A stretch of 64,000 bases of DNA, from contig MU129036.1 of assembly GCA_014904985.1 (NCBI GenBank), forward strand, positions 119,749 through 183,748. The letters are read 5' to 3'. Positions 10,936 to 21,839 of the stretch are shown here, one piece after another. This DNA comes from Hydnum rufescens UP504 (Eukaryota > Basidiomycota > Agaricomycetes > Cantharellales > Hydnaceae). A model generated the notes under the pieces. The model did not search any database. It was given only the letters and a program-made list of their open reading frames with translations, and had not been told where the DNA came from. The position numbers were made by a program, and so were the translations under genes. The stretch's first letter is position 1; the number at the start of each line of letters is the position of its first letter.

Positions 10936-12425
10936 TTACGGCTACGCGCGGAAATCAAATTCGTTCTATAACTCCGTCAGTTTTGATCGGAGAGGTACGC
11001 CCATATAACTCTTAGAAAGCTACGATTCACACCTTTCGAACGGTACCAAACACAAGTCGAACGGACCAGAACTGCACTCTCCAGGCCAATTTTACTACCA
11101 AAATCCGGAATTTCCAGTAAAAAACGAATTTCTCCGTCAGTTCGCATTCAATCTTTTCGGAACAACCGCGCTTAGAAAGATATAAAAAATCCGCATCCGA
11201 CGGTACTGAGCACGCGAAGAACAGATCAAAACTGAACTCTACAGAGCGATATTACTATCAGAATCAACACCCATCAGTAAAAAACGAATTTCTCTGTCAG
11301 TTTACACCGGATCTTCTCGGAACCACCGCGTCCAGAAAGCTGTGAAAAATCCGCATCTAATGATACCAAGAACGTCTATTACGGATGCAAACTGCTGTTT
11401 CTGCATCGAATCCCATCCTATGCACTTGTTCCCATTATCAACCAACAACAAAACACCTTAACCACTGGACTATGCTCAAATTAATCTCCAAAACCCGGAG
11501 ATATCCTTTCATTTCGCCTCCAGAATGCTCCACATGGTCAGTGACCACATGCTCCAAGCATTCCACATGCTCAGCAAATTGGTGACATCACCCCCCCTCA
11601 TGATTCCTTTTGTTCTCCTTATGAATGACATCACTATGACATCACCCCTCATGATTCCTTTTGTTCTCTTTATGAATGACTCAGCTATGACCGCATTATT
11701 ACATCATCTTGTTATTTTTCTTTTGTTCTCACCTATGACTCACATATGACTCACCCATGGGGGAGTCATATTTCTTAAACACAGCCACCTTCAGAAAGGT
11801 ATAAAAGCTGGTAGATTTCCTGTACCCACACACAATCATCTCCTCTCTGGAAATCATTACTGTCAACCACTGTCAACTTTTCTGCTTGCCTCTAAAGAAC
11901 AGTCTATCTATAAGCCATCTGGAGCTAAGTCATCTTCAAGGTTGTTGAGACAAAGCCACTGGTAGCCCTCTACGCGAATCACTAAAGCCAAGGATAGTTG
12001 CAGGACCTAAGGTTAGAGTTGCTGGACATCCAAGGAAAAGTAAGCATAACGAAATATGTATCAGGTTTTGAAGAAAGAAGAAAGAAACATACTAACAAGA
12101 CTAACCAAGCACTGACCAGTCTATAGCCCACAGATATCCGCATTTTGACCAGGAGAACATAAACAAGAATACACAAATATCAGTAAACAGACCAACACAA
12201 CACGAACGACGTATAAGCCTTTCTACAAGCATCCCAGATGACGTATAAGCCTTTCTATAAGCATCCTACACGATATATCATTGACTACAGCTAGTCCATA
12301 TCCCTTCCTATTCTCCACTGAACACCATACATGTCTTACAGAGTGTGATCAACCATTGAAGCGAACCAGCCCAACGAATAACAACAGAAATACAGTCTCC
12401 CATCCACACACTGGCTGATCCAGAT
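10936..12425. other. Non-coding block splitting gag: three LTR-like cassettes plus LTR-like promoter segment
   Basis: At about 10960-11090, 11130-11260 and 11280-11370 the motif GAATTTCTCYGTCAG recurs with downstream similarity to the cassette of the flanking LTRs. From about 11520 to 11960 the base use changes: CpG is low, and CTCATGATTCCTTTTGTTCT is repeated at about 11598 and 11648. A TATA box (GGTATAAAAGC) stands at about 11800, which looks like a foreign solo LTR. At about 12210-12270 GACGTATAAGCCTTTCTA occurs twice. No matching ends or target duplication could be fixed. Confidence 0.5.
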
Positions 12426-12431
12426 TTTGAT

Positions 12432-13580
12432 TTGACAGTCATCGGAGCTCCCAACCCTTCTTCTATACTGGAGGTCTCGAGCGAGACGGGCGTACCAAGT
12501 TCATCGGATTCGGACGAAGAGTCCTCAATTTCAGATTCGGACGTTGAGAAAGATACTAGTCGTCCTAAGTCTAAGAAACGTCGCATTAGACTTGAGTCCA
12601 AGGTCAAGAAAGAAGAACCTACCACGAAGCTTCAACATGAAGCCAAACCCCAGGCGCAGGAGCCCGGGGACTCGTCTAAGTCGAATATCGACGATCTTGT
12701 TGAAAAGATCGGCCGTTTGACAATTGCGATTGAAGCGGATAGGCCTACAAAAAGGTCTCCTAGGCCCTCTGGATCTTCAATCAGATGTTTCATGTGCACA
12801 GAAGACGGACACTCACTAAGAGATTGTCCGGAAACCAAAGCCTTTATCGCGAAGAAAATCTTGAAGTTTTCGCACGAAGGTCGACTTGTGAAATTCGATG
12901 GTTTGGATTTGCCTCGTGGAGATGTTGATAACGGTGGTGTCGCTCGGGTTCTGCAAGAACAGATAGCAAATGCGTCAAATGTGGAGACGGACTGCTTACC
13001 GAGGTTTGACTCCCTTAACCAAGAGTTTGCTACATTTGGAGAGTACGAATACGACGTTTTTCCTGCTGAGAGAGCGCAAAATCGTCCGCAGAAGCGATCC
13101 GAACCGTATGACAAAGACGATACCAAGGGAAAGCGACCTGAACGGCCTAACCGAGCCTATGTGGAGGTTCCTAACCAAGGCCATGGTCAACAAAATCTGA
13201 TACCAACGCTGAGAGACTCGCCTACCACGTCTAAATGAGATGTTAAGACTCCAGACCAGGGTGGCCAGTCGAGTTCTGAAAAACAACCTGTGACGATCTT
13301 GAAGCGTGATGCGCAGCTGCCAGATGAAGACGTAGTGATGGGGGATGGCTCCCCAAGTAATCCTCGAGTCCACGAACCCCTGGTTACTCGTAGAGAGAAG
13401 ACTCATCCTAAAGCCAAAGAAACGCATAAGCCCACACTCGATGACGTTGTAGTTCATGAGAAGAACGATCCGGCAAGGAAGAGAGCCTCACCGGCTTACC
13501 GATTCGCTAGCGAGCTTCAGGAATCCATCAATATCGAGGATTTGTACAAGTCCTTGATGGACAAAGAAGTTACTGTTTGA
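12432..13580 (+). pseudogene. Gypsy Gag C-terminal part with CCHC zinc knuckle
   Basis: The frame holds an acidic, serine-rich segment (SSSDSDEESSISDSDVEKD), a basic patch (SKKRRIRL), then RCFMCTEDGHSLRDCPE, a perfect C-x2-C-x4-H-x4-C knuckle at about residue 118. Nucleocapsid knuckles bind element RNA. Further on, FASELQESINIEDLYKSLMDKEVTV is the conserved segment before protease in this fungal gypsy group. A TGA at 13236-13238 and another at 13578-13580 interrupt one continuous frame that carries on into the protease. Both could come from CGA. Confidence 0.85.
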
Positions 13581-13691
13581 CTCAGCGATGTTCTTGGATC
13601 TTCATTCGAGCTTTGTAAAAGGCTTCAGATCGCAACAAAGACGCAGAGGATTCCAGTTGTTACGGAGGTTCCACAGACAAAGAATGCCAAG

Positions 13692-14642
13692 GTGTTAGCC
13701 AGTTCGGTTGAACATGGAATCAAACCGCTTGAAGCCAAAAAGGGACCTAAGCGCCCATATGTCAATCGTCCTCCAAAAGACATACGTACTATTGGTTTAA
13801 TCCAAGTCGACTCCGATGACGAAACATCAGATGAATACCTTTCTGATGATACCGAATATACATTGAATACCGATGATCAAGCTGAGGAATATTATAAAAG
13901 ACAGCTTGAAATTGAACATGACCACGTCTTCAATATGAAAAATTTGGATTATTCGTTTAGCCCATCCTTTTTGGCTATGGTAATGGCTAAAATTCAAGGC
14001 ACAATTATGGGTCGACCATGTACAATGTTAATCGATAATGGAAGCGAGTTGAACATGATGGGACAGGCGACTCAAGTCAAATTGGAGCTCCCGATGGATC
14101 CTTCAGGAAAAGACTGGTATCTGCGCGGAGTTTCTGGCCACCAAGTTAATCTTGTTGGGCTTTGTCGTGACGTTCCGGTACACATTGGAGGAGTTCCACT
14201 CCACCACAATTTCTTTATAATGCCCGATGACATTGGGTCCAAAGAAGTAATTCTAGGACAACCATGGTTATTTTCGTACTCGGCCAGAATCGATTACACT
14301 CACAGATCTGGGATGAATCTCCAAATATGGCAAGACGGAGATCGAGACACCGGACATTCCGTTAAAGTGACATTGCCAATAATGTCGGCACCTAGGAACA
14401 TCCTTCCTATCAAATTAGTCAAATGTCGTGCAAAGTCCACTTCAAACAGCTGTTCTGCTGAAGTGGAAACCTTTGAAGAAATTCCGGAATTTCCTACAAA
14501 TATATCTTCAATTCTGTCGGACATGGGAGGCAAGCTTATAAAGCTGAGGCCTGTTAACCACGATCCAGACATTCTTAATCAAGCTTTACATGCACCTGTC
14601 ATTCTTGACGCCCTCCAACAGCGTATCATGTTCAAAACTTGA
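13692..14642 (+). pseudogene. Gypsy aspartic protease region
   Basis: The frame is the same as the Gag piece upstream. After an acidic linker it reads IMGRPCTMLIDNGSELNMM at about residues 110-128. This is the retropepsin active site with DNGS in place of the usual DTGS or DSGS, a variant common in basidiomycete gypsy elements. Downstream EVILGQPWLFSY corresponds to the second conserved protease block. The protease cuts the polyprotein. The frame ends at 14642 through a one-base shift, and the continuation (MIQDNQLEARLMKAL, the linker to RT) lies in the next frame to about 14884. Confidence 0.85.
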
Positions 14643-14898
14643 TCCAGGACAACCAATTGGAGGCTCGATTAATGAAAGCCCTTATAAATAACAGTCTTTC
14701 ATTCGCCCGTACAATAGGTCCGGCCGAGGAGATCGCAAGATATATCATGGGCAACCGGAAATACAAACCTGTTGGGAAGAAAGTCCATCCAGTAGCATCG
14801 TATAATCCGGATTTTCGCACCTTAGTCTTCAATCCATTGAAACTGGGGAATTTCCATCCCTGCCAACGAATCCTATCAAGCTAGAGGATATTCAATAT

Positions 14899-15876
14899 AT
14901 GGAACGAATAACAAGGGAACGTCTTACCTATATTTTGGACAAGATTCCTACGGGTTTCCTAACCAAACCGGAAACTGAGCTTATTGCTCACTTGATCGTT
15001 ACACACGGCGATGCCTTTGCGTTTGAGGAACACAAAAGAGGAACCTTTAATACGGAATATTTTCCTCCGTATGAAATGCCGACCATACCTCATGAGCCTT
15101 GGATGAGGGAAAACATAAGAATTCCTCTCAGTCGAATGGACGAGGTTTCGAAATTGCTCCAGGAACAGTTTGATAGCGGAAAGTATGAGCGATCCGCTTC
15201 ATCCTATCGTTCAGCTATCTTTGCAGTCGAAAAGAAGTCCGGTTTCTTGCGACTGGTGCATGATTTACAGCCCCTGAATGCTGTGACTATCCGTGACGCT
15301 CGGTCTTCCACCTCGTATCAACGAAATGATAGAACAATTCACGGGACGAACCTGCTACTGTATTTGTGATCTTAAGAGCGGATATGACAGCTATTTATTG
15401 GCTGAGAAATCCCGCGATCTAACGACCTTTCATGGATACGCTCTGGGGCCGCTTAGACTTACAAGATTACCTCAAGGCTACACCAATTCTATGCAAGTCT
15501 TTTGTCGCGCTGACCTCACATATGATCGGATCTATGGCACCAGATCGTGCCAATCGTCTTTGTAGACGACTGTGCGGGAATGGGACCCCGGTCTGACTAT
15601 GGCAACGTTTCAATTCCCGAGAACAAGCAAATTTGCCACTTTATTTTCGAGTTTGCTACGATGTTACAAGAGCTTTTAATACGAGTTAAAGTCTCTGGTG
15701 CTACTATCGCAGGCCAGAAGGCCATTATTGCTACACCCCGACTTGCGCTTCTTGGAGCTGTCGTCTCTAAAGAAGGAGCCCATGTATCGCATGAGATTAA
15801 TGCCAAACTTCGAAAATGGCCCACCTGTGCAATTCAACGGAAGTTCGAGGATTCCTCGGAACTGTTGGAGTCGTAA
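14899..15876 (+). pseudogene. Gypsy reverse transcriptase, broken by two frameshifts
   Basis: Three overlapping frames together make one RT. Frame one (14899-15310) has SSYRSAIFAVEKKSGFLRLV, then HDLQPLNAVTIRDA. Frame two (about 15300-15545) has GLPPRINEMIEQFTGRTCYC, ICDLKSGYDS, then TRLPQGYTNSM. Frame three (from 15547) has the catalytic IVFVDDCAGMGP, then AGQKAIIATPRLALLGAVVS. Each break is a single-base shift. The blocks and their order are those of Ty3/gypsy RT; the enzyme makes cDNA from element RNA. Confidence 0.9.
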
Positions 15877-16832
15877 GACGTTGGATTAAAGACTTTGCGA
15901 TAATAGCAAAGCCTCTTACGTTGTTAACTCGGAAAATGGCACCTAGCGAGTTTGCTTGGAGCCAGGAAGCACAGTGCTCCTTAGACGAGTTGAAACGACT
16001 AGCCGCGACGGCTGTACCAATTAAGGCAATCGACTACGATCTTGCGCGAGCTGTCGTATCGAAATCGCAACGAAATGACGACTATGGCCTTGTTTCCATC
16101 GCAGTGGACTCGTCTACTACGGGATGTGGCTGGGTAGTCAGCCAACAAGTCGATAACGTTGATTATCCGATTAATTTCGGATCACTTACCTTCAACAATA
16201 CCGAGAGTCGCTATTCACAGCCCAAATTGGAACTGTACGGGGTTTTTCGTGCCTTGAATGCCGAACGATACAGACTACACGGAATCCACTTCCGCCTTGT
16301 GCTAGACGCAAGCTACATAGCAAAGATGATCAACAATCCGGGCTTACCCAATGCTGCAATGACAAGATGGATCTCGTACATATTGCTTTTTGATTTTGAA
16401 GTGATGCATTCGCCTGCTTCAAAACATCGAGGCCCAGACGGTTTATCGCGACGTCCACAAGCGAGTCAAGATTCGGACGAATCTGAAGCAGAGTCTGATA
16501 TTAGCGAGACTATCAAGCTGGTCAAAGTACCAAAAGACGACTTATCTGAAACCTCAGACACTGTGGAAGACCCGATCTTGCGATTTACGACCTTGAATCG
16601 ATTATCGGGAGAAAGAAACTCTCTTGAAGTCGATTGGGTGCAACCCGATTGTGTGTCTAGCGAAACTCCGGATGATGAATTCTCGCTCGAAGCCTTTGAG
16701 GGCGAAGCATTCGTACCTGCTGAAGACGAGTCAACAAAGAAGTTAACTCATAAGCATAAGATCTATGAGTACGACACTTCCGAATACTGGGATGAAATCC
16801 TAGGCGTACCTTACGAGTCTAAAGCTTCCTGA
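15816..16832 (+). pseudogene. Gypsy RNase H and tether to integrase
   Basis: It starts in the RT connection (VRGFLGTVGVVRRWIKDFA) and then holds RNase H: SIAVDSSTTGCGWVVSQQ (first catalytic Asp), RYSQPKLELYGVFRAL (catalytic Glu), LVLDASYIAKMINNPG, then ASKHRGPDGLSRRP, the block ending RNase H in chromovirus-like elements. A long acidic linker follows (residues about 210-330). The frame ends at 16832 by a one-base shift; the next frame reads LPEDRKRRNHIANQ and leads into integrase. RNase H removes RNA from the RNA/DNA hybrid. Confidence 0.9.
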
Positions 16833-16852
16833 GGATCGAAAGCGAAGGAACC

Positions 16853-17624
16853 ACATAGCCAACCAGGCTAGGCACTTCTTTATTCTGGAGCAAATGCTTT
16901 GGCGATGTAATGGTGACAAGCCACCTCTTCAAGTTGTATTGAGCAAAGAGATCCGTACTAGGATTTGTCGAGACGCGCACGACGAATCCGGACATCGAGG
17001 GCGAGACCCGACCTTTCGTAAAGTCAGAGACTCATACTGGTGGCCTAACATGTACAATTTTGTCGCTCAGTACTGCCTGACTTGCCATGAATGCCAAATG
17101 CGATCGACTTACAGGAATACAATTCCTATTCAACGCAGTATACTCGCACGTTACTCAGGCGATTCGATATGGACTCGGTCCATATGCCTAAAGGGAAACA
17201 TGGGTTTAGATATGTTGTCGATCTTGTTGACAATCTTACCGGGTTTCTCAAGGCTACGAAGCTGAAAGCTTTATCATCGGACAAGATCACGACTTTTTAT
17301 TCAACATCATGTGTCGATACGGCTGCATTTTCAGCTACAATCGATAACGGATCTGAGTTCAAAGAGCCGTTGGGCCTCATGCAGAATATAAGGTGCCTGT
17401 GTTAAAATACCCTTTAATCCTCAAGCAAACGGAAAATCCGAACGTGGGACATGCCGTATGGATTAACAGCAATGGAAGATAATTGTCGATCCGAATCTAT
17501 GATTGGCCCGACTATTTAGGCCATGCTATCTGGGCTGATCGGGTGACGGTCAAATGAAACATGGGATATACTCCCTATTATTTGCTGTATGGCCAGCACC
17601 CGCTTAAATGCCCCACACGCGTTA
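16853..17624 (+). pseudogene. Gypsy integrase, first copy (left of assembly gap)
   Basis: The zinc-binding H2C2 module is seen as HDESGHRGRDPTF ... CLTCHECQMRS at 16980-17105. The catalytic core follows in another frame: RFDMDSVHMP (first Asp), GFRYVVDLVDNLTGF, and TIDNGSEF (second Asp). The third catalytic residue should lie in the garbled stretch 17400-17460. Single-base indels break it near 17100, 17260 and 17400. The same segment is repeated from 17650, so most of these breaks may be sequence error. Confidence 0.85.
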
Positions 17625-17649
17625 NNNNNNNNNNNNNNNNNNNNNNNNN
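17625..17649. other. Assembly gap (25 N)
   Basis: A run of 25 undetermined bases lies inside the gypsy integrase. The sequence on its right restarts at the position matching 16914, so the gap marks a join between overlapping contigs rather than missing sequence of known length. Confidence 1.
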
Positions 17650-18340
17650 GTGACAAGCCACCTCTTCAAGTTGTAATGAGCAAAGGAATCCTACTAGGAT
17701 TTGTCGAGACGCGCACGACGAATCCGACATCGAGGGCGAGACCCGACCTTTCGTAAAGTCAGAGACTCATACTGGTGGCCTAACATGTACAATTTTGTCG
17801 CTCAGTACTGCCTGACTTGCCATGAATGCAAATGCGATCGACTTACAGGAATACAATTCCTATTCACTGCAGTATACTGCATGTACTCAGGCGATTCGAT
17901 ATGGACTCGGTCCATATGCCTAAGGGAACATGGTTTAGATATGTTGTCGATCTTGTTGACATCTACGGTTCTCAAGGCTACGAAGCTGAAAGCTTATCAT
18001 CGGACAGATCACGACTTTTTATTCAACATCATGTGTCGATACGGCTGCATTTCCAGCTTACAATCGATAACGGATCTGAGTTCAAAGGAGCCGTTGAGGC
18101 TCATGCAGAAATATAAGGTGCCTGTTGTTAAAATATCACTTATAATCCTCAAGCAAACGGAAATCCGAACGTGGACATGCCGTATGGATTAACACGCTAT
18201 GGAAGATATTGTCGATCCGAATCTATGATTGGCCCGACTATTAGGCCATGCTATCTGGCTGATCGGGTGACGGTCAAATGAAACATGGGATATACTCCCT
18301 ATTATTTGCTGTATGGCAGCACCCGCTTATGCCCACGACG
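17650..18340 (+). pseudogene. Integrase segment repeated after the gap (probable assembly duplicate)
   Basis: This segment repeats 16914-17610 almost base for base, but with many one-base gains or losses, mostly in short homopolymers (for example GCCAAATG against GCAAATG, GGGAAACATGGGTTT against GGGAACATGGTTT). Both copies are worse than the other in places. It holds the same H2C2 module (CLTCHEC) and IDNGSEFKGA. After 18340 the sequence runs on into the integrase C-terminal part without repeating. I take it as the same locus assembled twice. Confidence 0.85.
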
Positions 18341-19549
18341 TTAAAGACCGCACTTTCCACTCTTTGGATTGGCCGTCTGTAAAAAGTACTGAAGACCTTC
18401 TTGCGTTAAGGATTTTGCAGATCAGCAAACGAGATGATCTACTAGACGAGGCCGTGTTAGCAAATGAAAACTCGCGAAGGAAAGCAGCTGCTGCCTTCAA
18501 TCGGAAACACGCAGCGTGAATGAGATCCGGGGAATATCGCCCAGGAGAATGGGTTATTGTTTATAACGAGCCTAGATACTCAGCATGGTCAAAAAGGAAT
18601 GGCTAAATGGTACGGACCATTTATAATCGTTCAACGAAGGCTGTCTGGCGCATATATCGTACAACAACCCGATGGTGTCGTCTTGCGCAAGCCAATAGCC
18701 TGGAAAAGATTAAAGCTTTACCATTTTCGAGAAAACACGGAACCTATCGTTACGAAACCCGTATGGAATTATTATGAGGAAGATCTTGTGATATCCTCTG
18801 CAGCCAGACTGGGTGACCAACACAGGCTTAGGCCTTGGGAGATAACGGATCCAGACGAACAAATCGAGTTCTGGAAGTCAAAATACGAGGTGGCCAAACA
18901 TCGCGCCTTAGGTTATGAACCTATAAAGGAAGAAGATGACAATCTAGACCCGTTTATCGAAGAAGAACGCAAGTTATGGGATTACAGCCACGGAAAGCTA
19001 AACGAGGAAAACGATCAGACCCGATTCCCGAATGGGATTAACTTCGTACCTGAGCTGTTTAACTGGTTGCCTTGGGGCACGACATCGAAGTGTCTTTGTG
19101 CGAATCTTCGGTTAGGAACTCCGATGATGCATACTGAAGTATCGAGTTCTGTGAAATCGGAGCATTCCTACATTGAAGGAACACATCGACTAATTGGGAA
19201 CGATGGGTTAACTGAGATCATAATGATGACTAGTGATTTAACAAACCCCGAATTCCTTACCTTCGACTGCAACATGGCAGAACGTTTTCCGCCCCATTGT
19301 TTCAACTCGTACAGGCCTAGTGAGAAGAAAGGATCTTCACATCGTACATCGGAACGTACGTCGGATAGAGCGACTAGCTTCGAGAACTGGCGTTCCTGTC
19401 TGCCTCCGAGTAGGGGCGTGGAAAGCGCTCAAGTAGGAACGCAGATAGACATTCGTCTAGTAAGAAGCCGGTTTCGAGGTCCGATATGCCTGAACCGTTG
19501 GAAGGCCAGAATCTTCTGTTCCAACTGTGGATCGTACCAAGCTTCTTGA
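18313..19549 (+). pseudogene. Gypsy integrase C-terminal region with GPF/Y module
   Basis: The first frame (18313-18519) carries HDVKDRTFHSLDW and LLALRILQISKRDDLLDEAV, then NENSRRKAAAAFNRKH, as in integrase tails of fungal gypsy elements, and ends at a TGA. The second frame (18557 on) has KGMAKWYGPFIIVQRRLSGA, the GPF/Y module, then a long acidic extension. The module helps integrase multimerise and select target sites. I see no clear chromodomain. The frame ends at 19549, overlapping the last frame by a one-base shift. Confidence 0.8.
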
Positions 19550-20375
19550 AGCCTTGAAAGACTTGAGCAAAACCGGCAATATTAACCTCGGGTTGCCAAG
19601 TCTTCCTGAAGAAAGGCCTGAGAAGAGACCAGAAATAAGACCCGAGACATCGACTGAGGATAGAACTACCTCAGTTCAAATCGTTAAACGCGACCCGTTT
19701 ATTAGCATATCCGACCAAGTCTTGAAAAACATCGGAATTGTGGGTTCTCGATTGGCATTCTACAAGAAGGAATGTCACGATCTCCAGGAAACAACCAAAG
19801 ACGCATTGGAGATCCTGAATCGAGAACTTCTGCATGTGCATGACACGGTGGATGTTCTTATGAAACGAACGGAGGATCTAATCAAAGACTTCAAAAGGAC
19901 AACATCCGGGGTGTACAAACGATTTGATTCCATTAGCGTTCAGCAAATGCATGCAGTCGAGACGACTCACGCATTAAAAGACGTCCTATTAAGGATCCAC
20001 TCTGATTCCTTTTCAATGGAAGATTATTACCTCGTGATCAACGAGTTATTTTGTGGGGCACTCACTTTGATGTCCGTTAAAGTCAACAACGAGGACCCGA
20101 GGTTCCTGGCTTTGAAGGCTGAGATCCAGAGTGTTTTTCACCAATGGAACTCAATAATTCCAACCACGCCGAGTCACGCCATTTGGATGGCCAAAATAGC
20201 GAATATCATTGGCCAGAAGAAGAAGGAACTGTGGAAGGAGCCATATTTGGCAAACAGACCTACGCCACTTGTGTTTAAACAACCGGAGGTCTTAGTCGAA
20301 GAACCATCTTCCCAGTCGAACGAACAAGAACGAAGCGAACCTGTTGTCGTCGGCAATGCCCCGTCAGAGCTTTAA
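19527..20375 (+). CDS. C-terminal extension of gypsy Pol (coiled-coil rich)
   Basis: A 282-residue frame with charged, helical content: DQVLKNIGIVGSRLAFYKKE, DALEILNRELLHVHDTVDVL and EDLIKDFKRTTSGVYKRF have heptad-like hydrophobic spacing, suggesting coiled coils at about residues 60-140. Then SMEDYYLVINELFCGAL and IWMAKIANIIGQKKKELWKE follow. It ends at 20375, 82 bp before the 3' LTR, so it belongs to the element. I know similar tails on basidiomycete gypsy polyproteins, but their function is unknown. It probably joins the previous frame and is not a separate protein. Confidence 0.65.
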   Translation: MDRTKLLEALKDLSKTGNINLGLPSLPEERPEKRPEIRPETSTEDRTTSVQIVKRDPFISISDQVLKNIGIVGSRLAFYKKECHDLQETTKDALEILNRELLHVHDTVDVLMKRTEDLIKDFKRTTSGVYKRFDSISVQQMHAVETTHALKDVLLRIHSDSFSMEDYYLVINELFCGALTLMSVKVNNEDPRFLALKAEIQSVFHQWNSIIPTTPSHAIWMAKIANIIGQKKKELWKEPYLANRPTPLVFKQPEVLVEEPSSQSNEQERSEPVVVGNAPSEL

Positions 20376-20456
20376 TCACATGACGGCGTATTGTACAACG
20401 AGAATATATTTTTGGATGCCTGTCGCGAGGGACCACGACTTAGCTGAGGCCTAATA

Positions 20457-21839
20457 TGTTGGAGGGATAAATCCCTACACCATAGAAATCCTCATCCGAG
20501 GCCATTTTCCCTACGAACGAATCAATTATATGTCACCGCGCTCATTTAATTTTATCGCCATTCGTTTATTCAAGAAATCAATTGGATTCCTACCCCTTTC
20601 CAACCCATAATATCGCCTCATTCTTTCACCATGTCTACCAGTCAATTTATTGACTATCCGTCGGACTTCAACAGTCCTCATCAAAAAGGGGCAGTTTATG
20701 CCCTACTTCAAGTCCATTTTCTTTGGACAAGGCAATTCAACTTGCCATCTTTCTTCAAGTCTGGATGACTTGCCTGCTCTTCCAAGCCATCCTATTGCCT
20801 TAAGGGCGATGAATTGTGATTATGTAATGACGCAGACCAGGCCTAGTTCCAATTCTGGACTCACGGATCCATCACATGATCCAGATAGGGGCTGCACTAC
20901 TCTGAAGGAGTATTTTTCGAATTTCTCCGTCATTTTTGATCGAATCGACTCAAAACGACCGCGCCCAGAAAGATACGAATCGTACCTATCGAACGGTACC
21001 AAACACGAAACGAACGGATCAAAAATGCGGTCCCTGTAACAATATCTTGCCATGATTCATACTCTGAAGGAGTATTTTTCGAATTTCTCTGTCATTTTTG
21101 ATCGGATCGACTCGAAACGACCATGCCCTGAAATCTGTTAAAAATGCGCATCGAACGGTACCAAGGGCAAAACGAGCGGACACGAACTCCATTTTTCAAA
21201 AGACAACTCCCTCCCCATGACTCCCCCTTTGCTCCACCATTCAAAATAGTGAATTACTTCCGGCCCTCTTATGTCCGATGGAGAAGACCCTCAGGGCGAC
21301 CTATTCCACTTTTCCTTAAGGGAACTTGTCCAGGTTTGAAGGAGGAATAGCATGTAATGTGTCAATCTCCCCTTTTATCTTGAAATTGGAATATCTCCAT
21401 CAGTTTTGAAGATTTTAACTTGATTTCTTTTTCTCTGTGTGTCCCTTAAGTCCGACTTTTTCACTTTCTATTGAGTCGAAGTCTGGATTGTATATTAGGT
21501 GCAGCTAGCACACAAATTCAGTAGTTCTCCCCCTCCCTCCAGTTTGAAGCTCCTTGAACAGCTGCTGGTCCCTGGGTGATTTCTCACTACAAAAAGCGAA
21601 TTCTAACTACACTTTGACTAAGGTCTCAAGAAGAGATTCTTAGGGTGTGGTAATTTGACTGAAAGACACATTCTCACTTAATTGCTTGGGCTTTGTTGGC
21701 TCACTGCAATTTCCCCTGTTCAAAAGACCTTCCCCCACTCAAACCTGAACATCCGGATTAGATCTGTGATCCCCTCTTTCATCCCCGGCTCAACATCGTG
21801 GACAGTAGTTGGATTGGTTTAATAACCATCCTGCTTACA
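20457..21839 (+). repeat. 3' LTR of gypsy element (1383 bp)
   Basis: It matches the 5' LTR along its whole length. Most differences are C-to-T or G-to-A at CpG (for example AACG to AATG, CTCGCGG to CTCACGG, ACTCGA to ACTCAA). It is followed by TTGGTGATAAC, which resumes the Helitron. Confidence 0.95.

Larger units (their letters stand above)
8778..21839 (+). mobile_element. Full-length Ty3/gypsy LTR retrotransposon nested in the Helitron
   Basis: Two direct 1383-bp LTRs bound gag, protease, RT, RNase H, integrase and a C-terminal extension. Left flank ATCGG and right flank TTGG match as a 4-bp duplication with one C/T difference; the decayed solo LTR of the same family at 55652 also has a 4-bp duplication (GCAT), which supports a 4-bp target for this family. 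By eye the LTRs differ at about 13 sites, about nine of them CpG transitions, so the insertion is fairly recent. Several frameshifts and TGA stops break the coding region, some possibly assembly error. Confidence 0.95.
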
